Below, in pieces: positions 37,882-50,636 of a stretch of 64,000 bases of DNA. Where the stretch lies: positions 998,001-1,062,000 of the forward strand of contig JACATO010000680.1 in the NCBI GenBank assembly GCA_018389105.1. The letters are read 5' to 3'. The DNA is from Nautilus pompilius. Taxonomy: Eukaryota > Mollusca > Cephalopoda > Nautilida > Nautilidae. The position numbers were made by a program, and so were the translations under genes. The notes below the pieces were generated by a model. It saw only the letters and a program-made list of their open reading frames with translations. It was not told where the DNA came from and did not search any database. The number at the start of each line of letters is the position of its first letter. Positions within the stretch are counted from its first letter, which is position 1.

Positions 37882-39447
37882 TACTTATTGTGCAAATGGG
37901 ATTAGTTTTTATCAATCAATTTCTTTCTAGGGACTTTAATGTGCATCTTAATGATTCAATTTTTGATTAGTATTTTGTCAGAAGATAAAAGAAGTGGTTT
38001 AATTGCTGATTTTGTTAATTTTTTTCTTTATTTTCTCTACATTTATACCTGGTATTTATAACTTTAATAGCTTTATTTAAGAAGAAACAAAGCATATAAA
38101 CATGTCTGTTGTTAAAATTTATTTTACAGAATTAAAAGAAAAAAATTAATCTTTGTTATAAAGTAAACAGTAGTGGAAATAAATGAAAAGATTACTTCAG
38201 CTGCCCCTAATAAGAAATAACTACTTGTTATGACATCCAAGTTGGTTAACATTGTCTAGGGACTTTACTTACTGGCAACAGTTGGTTAGAATGTTTGCAT
38301 TCTTGTGGACAAAGTGTAGTTTTTGAAAACCAAATGAGAAATTAGTGGTCACGTGCATACTGACTGACTGACTGAAATTATATTTGCCATCAAAAATCCA
38401 TTTTGAACATTTTTTTTAAAAAAAAATGCTTTTGTCAAAAACAGAAACAGTACATAAATAGTAACATAAAATGTTTATCGAATATTTAAAGTTAACTTGA
38501 GAGGCTACAGAATAAAATCACAATGGTATCGTCATATACTGGTACCTAAGAAATGAATTTTAGATGAAAACTGAAAAAAATGTTTTAAAAACCACGATAT
38601 TGATAACTTGGTAATGAAACTTTTGTTTAGGTTTTCTTTGTTTTTGTTTCTCTGGATTTTCGTTGTTGTTGTTGTTTACTTTTTCCCAAGCAGATTGTAC
38701 TTGTCTCACTGATCAATTACCTATGCAGAAATTCAAGTTTATCTCCACAATTGGCTAGTGGCTGAACTTGCCAGCCAGAATTACTCCTACCACTGGTCCC
38801 AGGGCCCCTGAGCCTCAGTGATAAGAAATCCAGTGAATCAAAGAGAATGTAATGCATACCAGAGCATACCAAGCCATCAGTATTTATGATTAGTCTCACC
38901 AGGAAATTCTAGATAAAGTTTTTTGATTTACTTGAATGATTTTGGTTTACATGGAATGATTAGAAATCAGAGGTGGAAATCCCCTCTAAAACATCACTAA
39001 TATTGGACACAAATTAATTCAAGGTTACTTTTTGATGTAATGTGTAGGTTTTAACAGAAGAAAAATAAGGAAAGATGGCAGTAAATTATCATTGCAAAAA
39101 AAACTAATTGGTTTTGCCTTGGTATTAGTAAAATTTTTAAAGTAAGAATTTATTGAAATAAATTTTCTTTTTAAGAATTTGTTTTAAAACTTGTCATAAG
39201 AAAGGGGAAAAAATGACTAAACAAAAGTGTATTAGTGAGAAGATGCAGCGATTAAATGGTTAGTGAATTGTAATGCTCATCAGGATAGTTTTGTCTGAGA
39301 CATTTGATAGTAGCACACTGCAACAAATTATTATCTTCATTTCTGAATATACAAAGCAGCTTCACTAGAGGGTGTGTTTGCAATGGTATAAATGATTGAC
39401 TTATGTTTCCATTTCTTGCATGGGTATGTTATTTTAGATTATATCCT

Positions 39448-39629
39448 ACTAGCTGGGATACCCAGCATTGCAAAAGAAAAAATGGCTTTTAGGCCAATGC
39501 GCAACAGCTAAAACCTTGCTCAGATTCTGAAGAATCTACATCCAAAATTTGGGGCCCTTAGGTGCTACAGTTAGGCTATGAAAGAGTAAAAAAAACAAAC
39601 ACAAACACTTGAAAATATGTATTAGATTG
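39448..39629 (+). repeat. unclassified ~180-bp dispersed repeat, copy 1
   Basis: It starts actagctgggatacccagc and shares a series of blocks with 58588-58767: aaatggctttt.ggccaat, cagattctgaag.a.ctac, ccaaaatttggggc.cttag, gtgaaagagtaa-like (here tatgaaagagtaaaa), aaacacaaacacttgaa and atatgtattagatt. The opening motif and the tail with runs of AAAC resemble 3' ends of invertebrate retroelement families (non-LTR or Penelope-like), but the class is not settled. Confidence 0.75.
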
Positions 39630-41034
39630 TGGAGTAGTATTCTTGACACTATTCTAGTGATATGTATGAAAGTAATGCTAATACAGCTTGGTGACATACG
39701 ATGCTGTATGGCATGGAGCACTAAGATTTGTTAAAGTTGTCTGGTGAGATTGCAATCAGACAAAGCAAAACTGTTGTAATGTGCACATTTTTTTGTATAT
39801 GATCAATATGTCAATCTTAATCATATTCCTTCAATGCTTTTGAGGTGCATTAATCTTTTTTTTTTTATTTTTAACTATCAATCCTACTGTTTCACTTTGA
39901 TTTGAAAACTTTCCATGTGATCATTAATTTCAAGTTGACAATTTGTTTGTGACCTTTTAAAATATTAGCAGACAAATATTCAATCACTCACTCAATGTTA
40001 GTCATGTGTTTTCCTCATCTACTATAAATGATGTGTTATCATTAGCCTAAATTGTCATCTTTTCCACTGATACCTATAATTCTTGATAAACATTTGATAT
40101 ATCTGCTAAAGAATGTTCCAGAATACCACTCATTTTAATTACTGAGCAACTACTTTATTAGTTTCTCTAGGCAATAAATTGGTGAGGTGTTCATTCTTAT
40201 TGAAAACACTTTCCAAAACAGGATAGATAAATCAGAATGATGTATCGTGTATGTTCTTGTTAATATTTTCAAACTTTTTTGATAAATCAGAAGTTTTGAA
40301 GAAGAGCTCATGATAATAAATACATAATGGGAGATGACTATATATTTGAGTACAATATTTTAAATGATTGCTTAGTATTGCTTTCACTAATTATCAATGT
40401 CAGTTAGTTTTTTTCATTTTTTTGTTATTACAAGGAATATATTCTACTCGCATTTGTGTTTAAAAGAGACCTATCAGCTTTATTTGGCAAAAAATTATTT
40501 ATTCATATATTGTGTGTGATTATAAAGGAATACACCATAAAAGTAGCTTTATTTTTCACAATAATATTGGAATCATTAAGATAAAAAACATACCAGTTGG
40601 TCCAATTCAGTTTGCAATAGATATTTTAAGAGAAAGAGATTACAATGATATAGATATTTTAGGTGATGAATGCACTATATTTCAAAAGAAATTATATTTT
40701 AAAGCCATCTTGCAGTTTCCTAATCTTTGGACATGTGACATGAGTACAGTCTTGCTTTATTATTGGTATCATCTCTCTCTCTCTCTCTTTTTTAAAAAAA
40801 GTTTTAAAAGGGATTCTGTTAATAAAGTAGCAATATACAATAAAAGGAAATATTTTATTGAAATTCATATTTTCATTTTATAAACAAAAACCTGTTTTTT
40901 GTTATTCTGTTGTTGTCATTGTAGTTTTTTATTATCCAGAATATATTACCATTAAAAAAAAACAATGATCTAGTAAAAGTGCAAATAAAAAAACATTTGT
41001 TTTGGAGCTATGGTTAAGATTGTCTGTTTCCATC

Positions 41035-41068
41035 TTGTGTGTGTGTGTGTGTGAGTGAGTGAGTGAGA
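41035..41068. repeat. GT/GAGT microsatellite
   Basis: A GT run grading into GAGT units. Confidence 0.9.
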
Positions 41069-41283
41069 AGCATCGCTTCCCCATGCTCTCAGGGTGAAAG
41101 GCCTAGTTTTCTATCAGCAAAAGTCTATGTATTATTGCAATAAAAGCATTTGATTTTCAGCTAAATACCATTAAATCATCATCATTTTTAAAATACAATT
41201 CTAAGTAACGATGCTGGTATGATTTCAAAAATATTTTGAAAATGAATCTACATAAATGAAATTTTGTATTAGTGATTTTTCTA

Positions 41284-41318
<35 letters not shown>
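41284..41318. repeat. AAT trinucleotide microsatellite
   Basis: About eleven to twelve uninterrupted units. Confidence 0.95.
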
Positions 41319-42005
41319 GGTGAAATATTTGTGAAATTTCTACCAACTAAAAATAAAATAAATGTAAAGAGACCTCTAATAATTTCAGTTTCTGCCAATT
41401 TTTGGTTAGGTGCTATTTTTGTATACCTTAATTATTCATCTCTTATTTCGCAAAGTTAATTCTTTAAATAATATTTCTGAATTAAACAAAAAAAGGTATA
41501 TGAGTCAGTCTTTTTCAGGGTTTTGACACACACTGGCAGCCCTATCACATTTTTCATCCAAATCATTTCAAACTTGGCAATTATTTTTTAATATATAAAT
41601 GTAATTTCATAGGATTTTTTTGTTTAAGGTCCAGATTTTTTTGGTGGGGGAGCAAAATACCAGATTTTTTAAATTTAATTTTCAAAAGCTTTGTCTTTGC
41701 TATCATATAAAGTAAAAAAGAAATGATTGATATTGACATCAGGATTCAATCAGAGAAATACAATCGCAAAAATAATGTATCTAAAATGGATGTGGTTTAG
41801 GAGAAATCATCATCTCAGAATTTGCACACATTTTGCTCATAGCTGTTTTCACGATAACTAGGTATCTTTATGTGTGTATAGCTAAAGATACCTGCTTTAA
41901 TCCTAGTCAGACAAAGTGATTTTTCTTTATTTCTTCCAGAAGTCAAACTATTTTGCTTAGATCTTGACTAATTGGAAAAAAAATTTTTAATAACTTTTTT
42001 TAAAC

Positions 42006-42034
42006 TTATTATTATTATTATTATTATTATTATT
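42006..42034. repeat. ATT trinucleotide microsatellite
   Basis: About nine TTA units, the opposite strand orientation of the other AAT arrays, 690 bp from the array at 41284. Confidence 0.95.
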
Positions 42035-42278
42035 GTTATAATCTTTCTTAAATTTTTTCAGTTAAAAATAATCTGATATAATAAATATGCTCAGTGAATA
42101 CTTTATTAATGTTTAAGGATAGGTTACCTTAAATAAATTCTGTTGTGAAAGCTTTGAAACAAGCAGATATTGATATACATAAATAAATAAACTGGGAGGT
42201 GCCTGCAATTTTTATGGTATACATCTGGAACTTAGCAGCTGCTGAATGAGTAATATGTGCCAGAAAGGGGGAGGGGGG

Positions 42279-42299
42279 GAGAGAGAGAGAGAGAGAGAA
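42279..42299. repeat. GA dinucleotide microsatellite
   Basis: About ten GA units preceded by a G-rich stretch (42267-42279). Confidence 0.92.
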
Positions 42300-45200
42300 A
42301 TCAGCCTTTGAACATGTAATCATACCTTTTGGAAAAGATAAGGATTCTTTGTAGAACAGAACCCCAAAGTTCTTCCAGCAGCAACAGTGATCAGAGCTAT
42401 AAACAAGGTATTGATGATCAGATAATGTTTCCCAGCTCTGATGCCCTTGAGAGCTTGCTTACTCACTTTTATTATGGAGAGCACAGTCTTGAGTTGTTGC
42501 TTCACCAATGGTACACTAGTTTCTTTATGCTTGCCTATCAGAGTAACAAGAGATGCTGTTTTGCATCATCAGCCAAATGTTGAAGTGCCTGGTAATTTAC
42601 TTATTAGAAATGATAAATGGAAGAATGAGGAGTCTGACAGTTTGGTTTTTTCTTGGATTCATAATAAATCTGAACCTACTATACTGCATTTATCATGATT
42701 GCTATGTTCTGAACTTAAAAAAACAACAAAAAACAATAGCACCAAAACACAGTTCTTTGCCCCCAGCTCACTTCCACTCAATTCTTATTTTTTCCTTGCA
42801 TAAATAAATAAATTAATCTTGTTTTAAAAAAAACTGTTTCTAAGAAGTCTGAACACACCATATAGGCAAAAGTTTTGATAACTGATTCTACCATACAGAA
42901 ATTGGAATTATACGTTTATTAGTTAAATTTAAAATTTATTATTTGTTTGTATCCATCTAGAATTTTTAAAACCCAAATCTTAATAATGTGTTGCTAACAA
43001 GACTATATGGTCTATCTGAAAACAATGTTTACATTGAATTTTAAAAAAAGATACTTTAGGTTGTAGCCATTTCACATCAGATTAATCTGTTATCAATAAA
43101 TTATCATGGGAAGTGGATTTTATTTTATTTCCTGTTGTAATTCATAATAAATATTTAAGATTGAAAAATGTAGACAGGTCAAAGGGATAAACTGTGGAAG
43201 CTAGTTACATATAGTTTTTTTTTTTTTTATTATTCATCATTGCTCACAAATACTAGTGTGAACTTACTAAGTGAGATGGACTATAATCAGATATATAGAA
43301 GTTTAAATGTTATAAGGCTGCTATTACCCATTCTACATCAAACAATTGAATGCACATTTAATCACCAACAGAATTTATGTTTTCATCTATCACTATTAAT
43401 TCACGGCAGAAACTCCCCTTATAGACTAGTTTACTTGAGAGCATTCTACTTGACTAATGGTAACAATTAAAATAGCATTTTATCAATACATTCTTATTTG
43501 AAATATCCATGCCCAGTGATCATTCTATGAGAATAATCTGTAAATAATTTAAGATTGATTAAAAACAAGATATTTCCACAAATGTTATCTGTATGCTTCA
43601 TTCATTGAGATCTGACCCCCAAAGACAGTTGACCCTATGTATCTGTTTCTCTTGAGTATTTCCTTTCTATGAACAGTATCTTATTATTTAGTTTCTAAAA
43701 CTATGGTTATGCTATTGAATCATAACAACCTGGTATTATGTGCTCAAAAAATACATTGTGTATAAACAGTACATTTTTTATAATATAAAATGTTTAGTTT
43801 TGTTTCTTTAATCACATATTATATAAAGATGGTAAACCTAATCTTTGCATACAAGGTAAGATTTATATTATTTGATACAAGATTAAAATATAGGCTTAAA
43901 GCTAGGATGATCTACCAAAACTCTTGGTATCAAAAACAATAATTCATCTCCACCCCCATGGATCTTGCACTTTAGAACGAGAAAATCCACTTTGATTCTA
44001 ACATCAACAACAACATTTGGCTTAAAATGTAATGAATGCATAGAGATGAGTTTGGATTTATCCTCCATTTGATGTTTGCTTGGGTGTGATAAAGTTTCTT
44101 TTGATGTTTCAAGTTGATGTCAATGCAATCACTATCAGAGGAAAGTGGCCAGAGGGGCAAAGCCAGTTCTGTCTGAACTGCTTAATATTTTTATAAATAA
44201 CTTTGCCTGCTGGTCTTTGGTACCTGGTCAAAGTTATAGACTTAAAAAAAAAACATGTTACTGAATTACCCTGTGACTTTATGCTTGTGTGATGAACCTA
44301 TTAACACCACATGTACATAGTTTCTGTCATTTCTTTTATCTCTCAAACAGCTCCTAATGATTACAAGTGAATGTGATGGTTAGACAAAAATAATGCCCAC
44401 AAATTAATTTAATATGTATTTTATATCATGATGATGCTTTTTAGTTGATGCTGAAGATTCATCTCTGGTTGGTTGGTTGTACTAACAATATTTTCAAATA
44501 GTTGTGCATGATTTGTGGCAGCAAATGAAAGTGTTTCGTTGATTATTCAATCATCTTTTTAATTAATTATTTTTAACATAACTTTTTCATGAGTTCCTGT
44601 ATTAGAAGCTGTGCTATTAGATAACAGCATGATTGCTTTATAAAGCCAATCTGGAAACTTTTAAATGTGAATGGAATAGGAAAGAGTTAACGTATTTGTT
44701 GAGTTCAGTAAAACTTTGCTACTAAGATATTAATATTTGTAATTTTTAATTTAATTTTTTTTTATATCTTACCAAACATAAGCCAATTCTAATTTCCTTT
44801 GTATCACTTTTCACCACAACTGTCTGATGCTTCTGTTCAAAGGTCTTTTCAGCCTCAGACTTTTTTTTTTATCACCTACTTCTCAAAGTCTTGGCTGCTG
44901 TTTTTGCAGTAATTCAGTTTTCTTTTCCTAACTGGTGTTTCTTTCCAGTCTGTCCATCACTTTGCTGATATAGTCTGCTCACCTGCTGGTTCTCAGCTTA
45001 TGCCAATCAGATTTTTGAAGTATAATAAAGCCTTATTCCATATCTGTGTGTATAACATCAGCAACATCCTTCCTATTATTATTTTGTTAAAGTTTTATTT
45101 ATTTAATATTTCATCATTTAAAATGAAAAAAAATATCAACATTGGTGAAAATTTAGCTTTCCAGTATTTCATTATGCTGTTAAGTTATGTGGGCTAAAGA

Positions 45201-47714
45201 TTAGTGATAGTAACAAAAACTGATATTTTGTGTGTATATGGCCTTAAATGGCAATGCAGGAAAAAAAAAAGTTTCACCTTTACTTCCATTTTTCTTAATG
45301 TGTTTTTTTAAAAGCAAACTTTGCTTGCATCTTTACTCCTTCCTGCTTGGGCTATGAAGTGAAGTCTTTCTTATGGTAACTAGAATTTATACCTGAAAGT
45401 GGGTGGCAGAAAATTGACTGCTTTACATCATTTTGCTTATAGTTTAGCTTGTAGGTTTTCTGAAGACTCAAAACAGTTGATTGATTTAAACTCAGGGCCA
45501 AGACAGAAGCACCGAAAAACCAAAATGAAAGAGGCTTTCTAGTGGTACATATTCTGTGTAAACTATAATAGTTGAGCAATCAAACAACAAACAAACTAGG
45601 ATTACATTACGAATGATTTAAAATGCTTATGTAGTTTGTAATATCTTATTTTCAGCTATTTATGTGTATCCTTCAAGAAACAATTGGCTACTTGTGAACC
45701 TTAAGTTATTTGTTACGAACACCATAGCATTCACATTTTTGCATAAGTATCATACAGCAAGTGTTTTTACTGTACATTACAACATTTCTAATATCAAACC
45801 ATTAAATTAATAAATGGTATAGGGTTTTAATCAATCATCTTCAAAGTTGTATCATGGTGACCATGTTTGCATGTATTGTCATGTTGTCTGATTAACACAT
45901 CAGACATATCTTGGCTTATTGATGGAAGTCATTATCTGTAATGGCATTTCCAACCACTGTGATATAACCCTTAAGCTTTGCCCTGTTCTTCATCAATCAC
46001 AAAAAAGTTTCATCAACATGTGTGTTTAGTTATTGGGATATGTTACCAGATGGACACCAGTTTCATCACAAGATATCTGGACAGTGAAGTATAGCTTTAA
46101 TGAGTCATGTTATCGAAATTTATCTAAATTACAACTATTTACAATATGCAGGTGTTTCGTAAAAAATAGATAATTTCTGCTATTAATTTTCATGCTATAA
46201 AATAGGAAAATAACTAGCACCTTGTTATTTTGATAATTTCTGCTTGTCCTTTACTTTTTAATTAACTAATTTTCTCTTTTTCACATAAAACAAGCACATG
46301 CATGAGAATAGAGCATATGGTTTATCATTTTTTATCTTCACTACATCTCAAGAATATTAAAAATATAAAGTCTGCTCTACCATTGGACCAAACTTCCTTT
46401 AGCTTTGACTTTATACTTAAGTGAAAATAAAGTATTGTCCAATAAAATAATCTGTGATAACATTATATACTACTGCATACATCAGGGTTTTCTCTGCAAC
46501 TGTGACTAAGCAATCAGGTTTACAGAGCAAAATAATAATTTTGAGTTAGATGATCTTTCTCCATGTAAGCTAAACTTATTCTGCTTTCTGAACATGGCAA
46601 ATATATGTTGGCAGAAAAAAAAGAGAAGTGTATTTCTGTCAGTTAATTTTTATGTAAAACATGCATTTGTCCAAATGAGGATCTGTGATAACCATATTGG
46701 ATAAATCTTTCAGTTAAATTAGCAAGTGAAAATAAAAATAAGTAAAAGCAGTTCAGATTCTTCAGAATTAAAATGGTTTTTATAATAAAAATAGCTGTCT
46801 GCACTTTATGGTGTTTGTGAACAAATGTGTTTCTTTAAGCTGTTTCAGTGATTTTACACACTTTGTTATTATTATTTCTAAAATAAAATTTGTATTTAAT
46901 GTATAAAATGCCATACCTAAAGCAAATTTAAAAAATGACAGACATAATCTGGATTTTATGGCATTAAAAACAATATTATTGAACTAATTTTTCACTACTT
47001 TGTACTTTAAACTGTACCCTGATGCACAGATCATGCTTACTCACTTGGACATTGGCAGTAGCATAGTATCTGTCACTCTTCCAGCACACTGGTTTTTTCA
47101 CACTTAAAAGAGTTTTAGTTGGTTCTTTTCTTAGAGCAACCAACATTGGCATGCAACTAAGGTACATCTGTAGGGTTATTAAGAAAAACACCAACAGCAG
47201 TGTATCCTTGTCACATAGCTGTTATATAATCCCTGACTTCATTTATCAAGTGTTGAAGCATACTCTAACTTTAAAACTCTCAACCTTTGAAGAATGTGCC
47301 TAGTAAAACCTTATTTTCACCATGAGTAAGCATTAGTTAGTTTGTTATTATTTTACATGGTGAGCAAAAAAAAAAAAGTTTGCATGTTTGTGAATAGGGA
47401 ACTCTTCAGCAAAATTTATCAAAAACTGCAAACAGCCATGACTGGGTCTGGTTTAGTAGAGAAATGACTATACAACCAGGAGGAAAGAAAATCCTTGTGT
47501 TTTGGCAATTACACTGAATGTGCATGTTCTGCTTGTCTTACTGCAGTCTCAACTCGTTATAAAGTAAAGAACGAGCATTTTTCTGCTTTTTGAAAATCTA
47601 ATAAATCTTTGACAATAGTCTGAATGCAGTAACAGAGCTCAGAAAGAATATCTAATTGTAGCTTAAAGGTGCATGGCATTTTTTAAAAGATATAATTAGT
47701 TCTATATGTGTGTT

Positions 47715-47731
47715 TGTGTGTGTGTGTGTGT
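47715..47731. repeat. TG dinucleotide run
   Basis: About eight TG units. Confidence 0.9.
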
Positions 47732-48330
47732 TTATTAATTACATATATTAGTAAATTTATTAAAAGAGACACGTGTGCTGAGTACTTTGGAAGAATTAAA
47801 TTCTTGTTGCTTTGAGTGGAGTATTAATGTTGGTGAGGAAGATACAGACAGAAAGCATCCAACCCCATCAATCCAAGCTGAATAAGATGTCTCTAATAAT
47901 AACTCCATTTTAAAAAGTCAGGATACTGATCACAGTATACATATGAACAATAAAATTAAATAAAATGGCTATATCATTTATTATTTTTATTTATTTAGAG
48001 AAATATTGAAATAAATTGTTTTAGTGAATTCAAAAACAGTAATAAACTAGAAAAATAGCTAGTTCTGATTTTAGAATGCTGATTGAGTCACAGAAAGGGG
48101 GAGGGGCTTTATATTCCATGCCACCTCTCCATTGAATACTGCAAAGAGGCTTGCTTCTATTGTACGATAAATTAAACAACTAATTTGCTAATCTATTTTG
48201 ATTAAAAAATAAATATAGGTATAATATGAAAACTTGATAATGCAATTCAACTTTTTTATCATTAAGAAAATAATGTTTAGATAGTTTTTAAAATTTATTC
48301 CATTTTTTTCTTTGAATCTGAAAGTCAGCA

Positions 48331-48565
48331 CAAATGCCAGACAAAAGAGTTGGGCCATTTGCTGTGAAATTGATATTTGAGTTCCCTCGTTTTAACAAAA
48401 GCATTTATACCCATCATATTGTTTATTATATGCACGAAACATGCCTTTACAATGTATAAAAGCAACACATGCTATATGTTTACATATTTTCTGGAAAAAA
48501 ATATTTGAATCTGCAATGTCTGATTTGTACCGTGACAAAATACTTGGGACAGTGAGCAAACCATA
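48331..48565 (+). repeat. left IR/DR repeat of the Tc1-like element
   Basis: Contains outer DR gacaaaagagttgggcc (48340-48356) and a diverged inner DR gacaaaatacttgggac (48534-48550). Confidence 0.88.
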
Positions 48566-48622
48566 AATATTTTTCAACATTTCAAATTACAATCGCACAA
48601 ATGTATGGAAATGATCAATTGA

Positions 48623-49592
48623 CTAGTATTGGGTGGCGTATCTGTGATTTTCGATCACTTCTCGACAATGACGTGGCATGGATTCGACCAAATAAAGGCA
48701 GTCGGAATTGATCTTGGTTGAGATTCTTGTGTTTGGCCACTTTGGCCTTCAGCTGCTTCCAGGCATTTTTGATTTGGTTGAGATCCGGACTTTCGGGCGG
48801 CCAGCGCATGACATCCATTCCTATGTTGGGTGATGAGGGAAGTGATGACTCTGGTGGTGTGGATCGGGGCATTGTCGTGCTGGAAGATGGCGGTGACAGG
48901 CATGTTCTCATCGACGTAGTCTGTGACAACATCCCTCAGTAAATTGTAGTAGGTCTGGGCAGTCGCTCTACCCCCTGATCAATTTGAGAGGGCCTGGTCC
49001 CACTGTGCTCATACACCCACAGACCATCAACGATCCTCCTCCAGCCTGTACTGTCAGTTAGGTGCACTTCATATTGTATTTTTCACCATGGTAACACTGA
49101 ACGTATACTTGGCCAGCACTGTGAATGCGCATGATCATCGTTTCGTCGGAAAAGAGAACTCTAGCCCATTGAACTTTGGTCCAGTTTTTGTGCGCTTTAG
49201 CCCTTGCTATGCAGATACGCCTGTTCTTGTTGCTGATCAATGGCTTTTTCTGGGCTATTCTTCCAGAGATTCTCCTTGCATAGACGACGTTGAAAAGTGC
49301 AACTGGAGACATTCACTCCACTCAGGGAGGCTTGAATGGCCATCGATGTCAGGAAACGATTGGCCCTGGATTTGCGACAAATGAGTCAATTCATTTTGTT
49401 GTCACATTTTTGTGGTCTTCCAATTCACATTTTTGGTTTTGTGTTTCCGTTCTCCTTGTACTGCTTCAGAATGCGGTTTACAGTGCTTTTCAGGCAATTG
49501 ACTTGATTGGCTATCTCCCGACAAGACAGATTTTCTTGGTGGTGCTCAACTATCAAGTCTCTGATTTCAGATGATGTTATCTTGCCAGGCAC
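48623..49592 (-). pseudogene. Tc1-like transposase, inactivated
   Basis: On the minus strand the transposase runs from about 49592 (the expected start codon reads GTG) to a stop at 48623-48625, about 323 codons, near the usual 340. The first HTH reads S-S-E-I-R-D-L-I-V-E-H-H, then S-C-R-E-I-A, then S-T-V-N-R-I-L-K. The GRPxK linker (G-R-P-Q-K) and second HTH follow, with stops. The catalytic core has Asp 1 in L-F-S-D-E-T (codon 49145-49147) and Asp 2 in F-Q-H-D-N-A-P-I-H (48874-48876). After a one-base frame shift comes W-P-P-E-S-P-D-L-N-Q-I-K-N-A-W. In that block the third catalytic residue of the DD34E triad, 34 residues after Asp 2, is Lys (AAA, 48768-48770), as expected from a G-to-A change of Glu. 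The C-terminus ends in the typical M-P-R-H-C, then A-T-Q-Y pattern. In-frame stops, a frameshift and the lost Glu all indicate a dead copy. Confidence 0.9.
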
Positions 49593-49685
49593 GGTGCAAA
49601 AATGATTTTAAATGGTCTTAGATGATGTGATTCTATTCATTTGATCCTTTAAAAATGAATATATTGAGGGAAATAAATGTATGCA

Positions 49686-49920
49686 CAGATCTTGTTCACT
49701 GTCCCAACTCTTTTGTCATAGTACAAATTTGACTATGTTAATTCAAATATTTTTTCCAGACAATAGATACACATATGGCATCTGTTGTTTTTACACATTG
49801 AAAGGCATGTTTTATACAACTTATGGACAATAGGATAGCTATCTGTATGCAAATGTTAAAACAAGAGAGCTCAAATATAAATTTCACAGCAAGTGTCCCA
49901 ACTCTTTTGTCCAGCACTAT
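49686..49920 (-). repeat. right IR/DR repeat of the Tc1-like element
   Basis: Contains inner DR at 49701-49717 and outer DR at 49895-49911; both match gacaaaagagttgggac exactly on the minus strand, so this end is better preserved than the left. Confidence 0.88.
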
Positions 49921-50636
49921 ATACACACACAAATATTTTTAAAATTTAAAATTTGTTTCTGCATCTCTGCAATATATAACCATAATTTGTAGTAGACTGT
50001 GTGATTTACCATAGCTCATTTGCCGACATCAGAATGTTCATGCTAAAATGTCACGTGTAAGGCTTATATCTACAATAAGCCCATTTTAAATAACTTTTTT
50101 CAGTATCTTTGTGTGCACTATGGATCTTCCTTTACAGAGCCGAACACGAAATACTGTCAAACCAAGAAGTAATAATACATAATGCTGCTGTGTTGAATTA
50201 GATTATTATATGTAGGCCGGTACAGAGAAAGGCGGCTCCTTATTCAGTTGGTGAAAAAAAAACTACTCTACATTACTGTACTTTGTAAATTTACTTACTT
50301 TTTTTCCTCAAGAATAAAAAGTAATTGAAATTTTCTTATTCAGTAAGCAGTAGTGGATTTTTGTAAGGTATGCTAAAAGCTTTTGTTTTATTTTAACTTG
50401 ATTGTTTAGACAAAATTCTACATAATGAGCTACTAGTGAGTGGGATTTTCTTTTTTATATTATTTTCTCTATATATGTAGTATAAAAATTAATCCAAGGA
50501 GGGTAAAATGTGATTTTAGGAAACCAGCTAATGTAATCAATCTTCCATTTTTATCTATTAGGTTGTTAAAAAAATTTTGTTGGGTTTTTTTTACCACAAC
50601 AATGAGACTTCATACCATTGCTGAATGTGAAGTTTA
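49921..50636. other. spacer between Tc1-like element and mariner relic
   Basis: AT-rich non-coding sequence. The segment ttaggttgttaaaaaaattt at 50560-50579, just outside the mariner C-terminus, may be the remnant of that element's 3' terminal repeat. Confidence 0.45.

Larger units (their letters stand above)
34627..39447. other. intron-like sequence, no supported gene
   Basis: Non-coding sequence. It contains an alternating purine-pyrimidine stretch at 35508-35550 and a TC/TG run at 37861-37881. The block at 36310-36800 is less AT-rich and its minus strand has some codon-like regularity, but it has multiple stops and no motif I can name. No splice-supported ORF. Confidence 0.5.
39630..48330. 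other. intron-like sequence, no supported gene
   Basis: Non-coding sequence with AAT/ATT arrays, GA and GT runs (listed separately). The 123-codon open frame at 40512-40883 is AT-rich with no recognised domain. Overlapping frames at 42320-42700 on both strands sit in a patch of more balanced composition that may be an old repeat. Minus-strand frames at 43883-44160, 45352-45579 and 46976-47194 are unassigned. Confidence 0.5.
48331..49920 (-). mobile_element. Tc1-like transposon with long IR/DR inverted repeats
   Basis: A 1.6-kb Tc1/mariner superfamily element in minus orientation. The two ends form long inverted repeats of about 225-235 bp (48331-48565 and 49686-49920), perhaps three-quarters to four-fifths identical by eye. 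Each end contains two copies of a gacaaaagagttgggac motif: outer copies at 48340-48356 and 49895-49911, inner copies at 48534-48550 and 49701-49717. The outer-inner spacing is 194 bp on both sides. This is the IR/DR arrangement known from Sleeping Beauty-type elements, where both repeats bind transposase. The right end is close to TA; the left TA duplication is eroded (CA). The encoded transposase is broken. Confidence 0.92.

Noticed and set aside
40512-40883. 123-codon open frame, the longest in the window
   Set aside because: AT-rich, Ile/Lys/Phe-biased translation including a CT run and poly-A; no domain, no splice or promoter support.
46976-47194. 72-codon minus-strand frame with balanced composition
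   Set aside because: No known domain and no acceptor/donor pair in the right phase; kept as unassigned.
48718-49574. Plus-strand frames of 74-98 codons
   Set aside because: Shadows of the minus-strand Tc1-like transposase.
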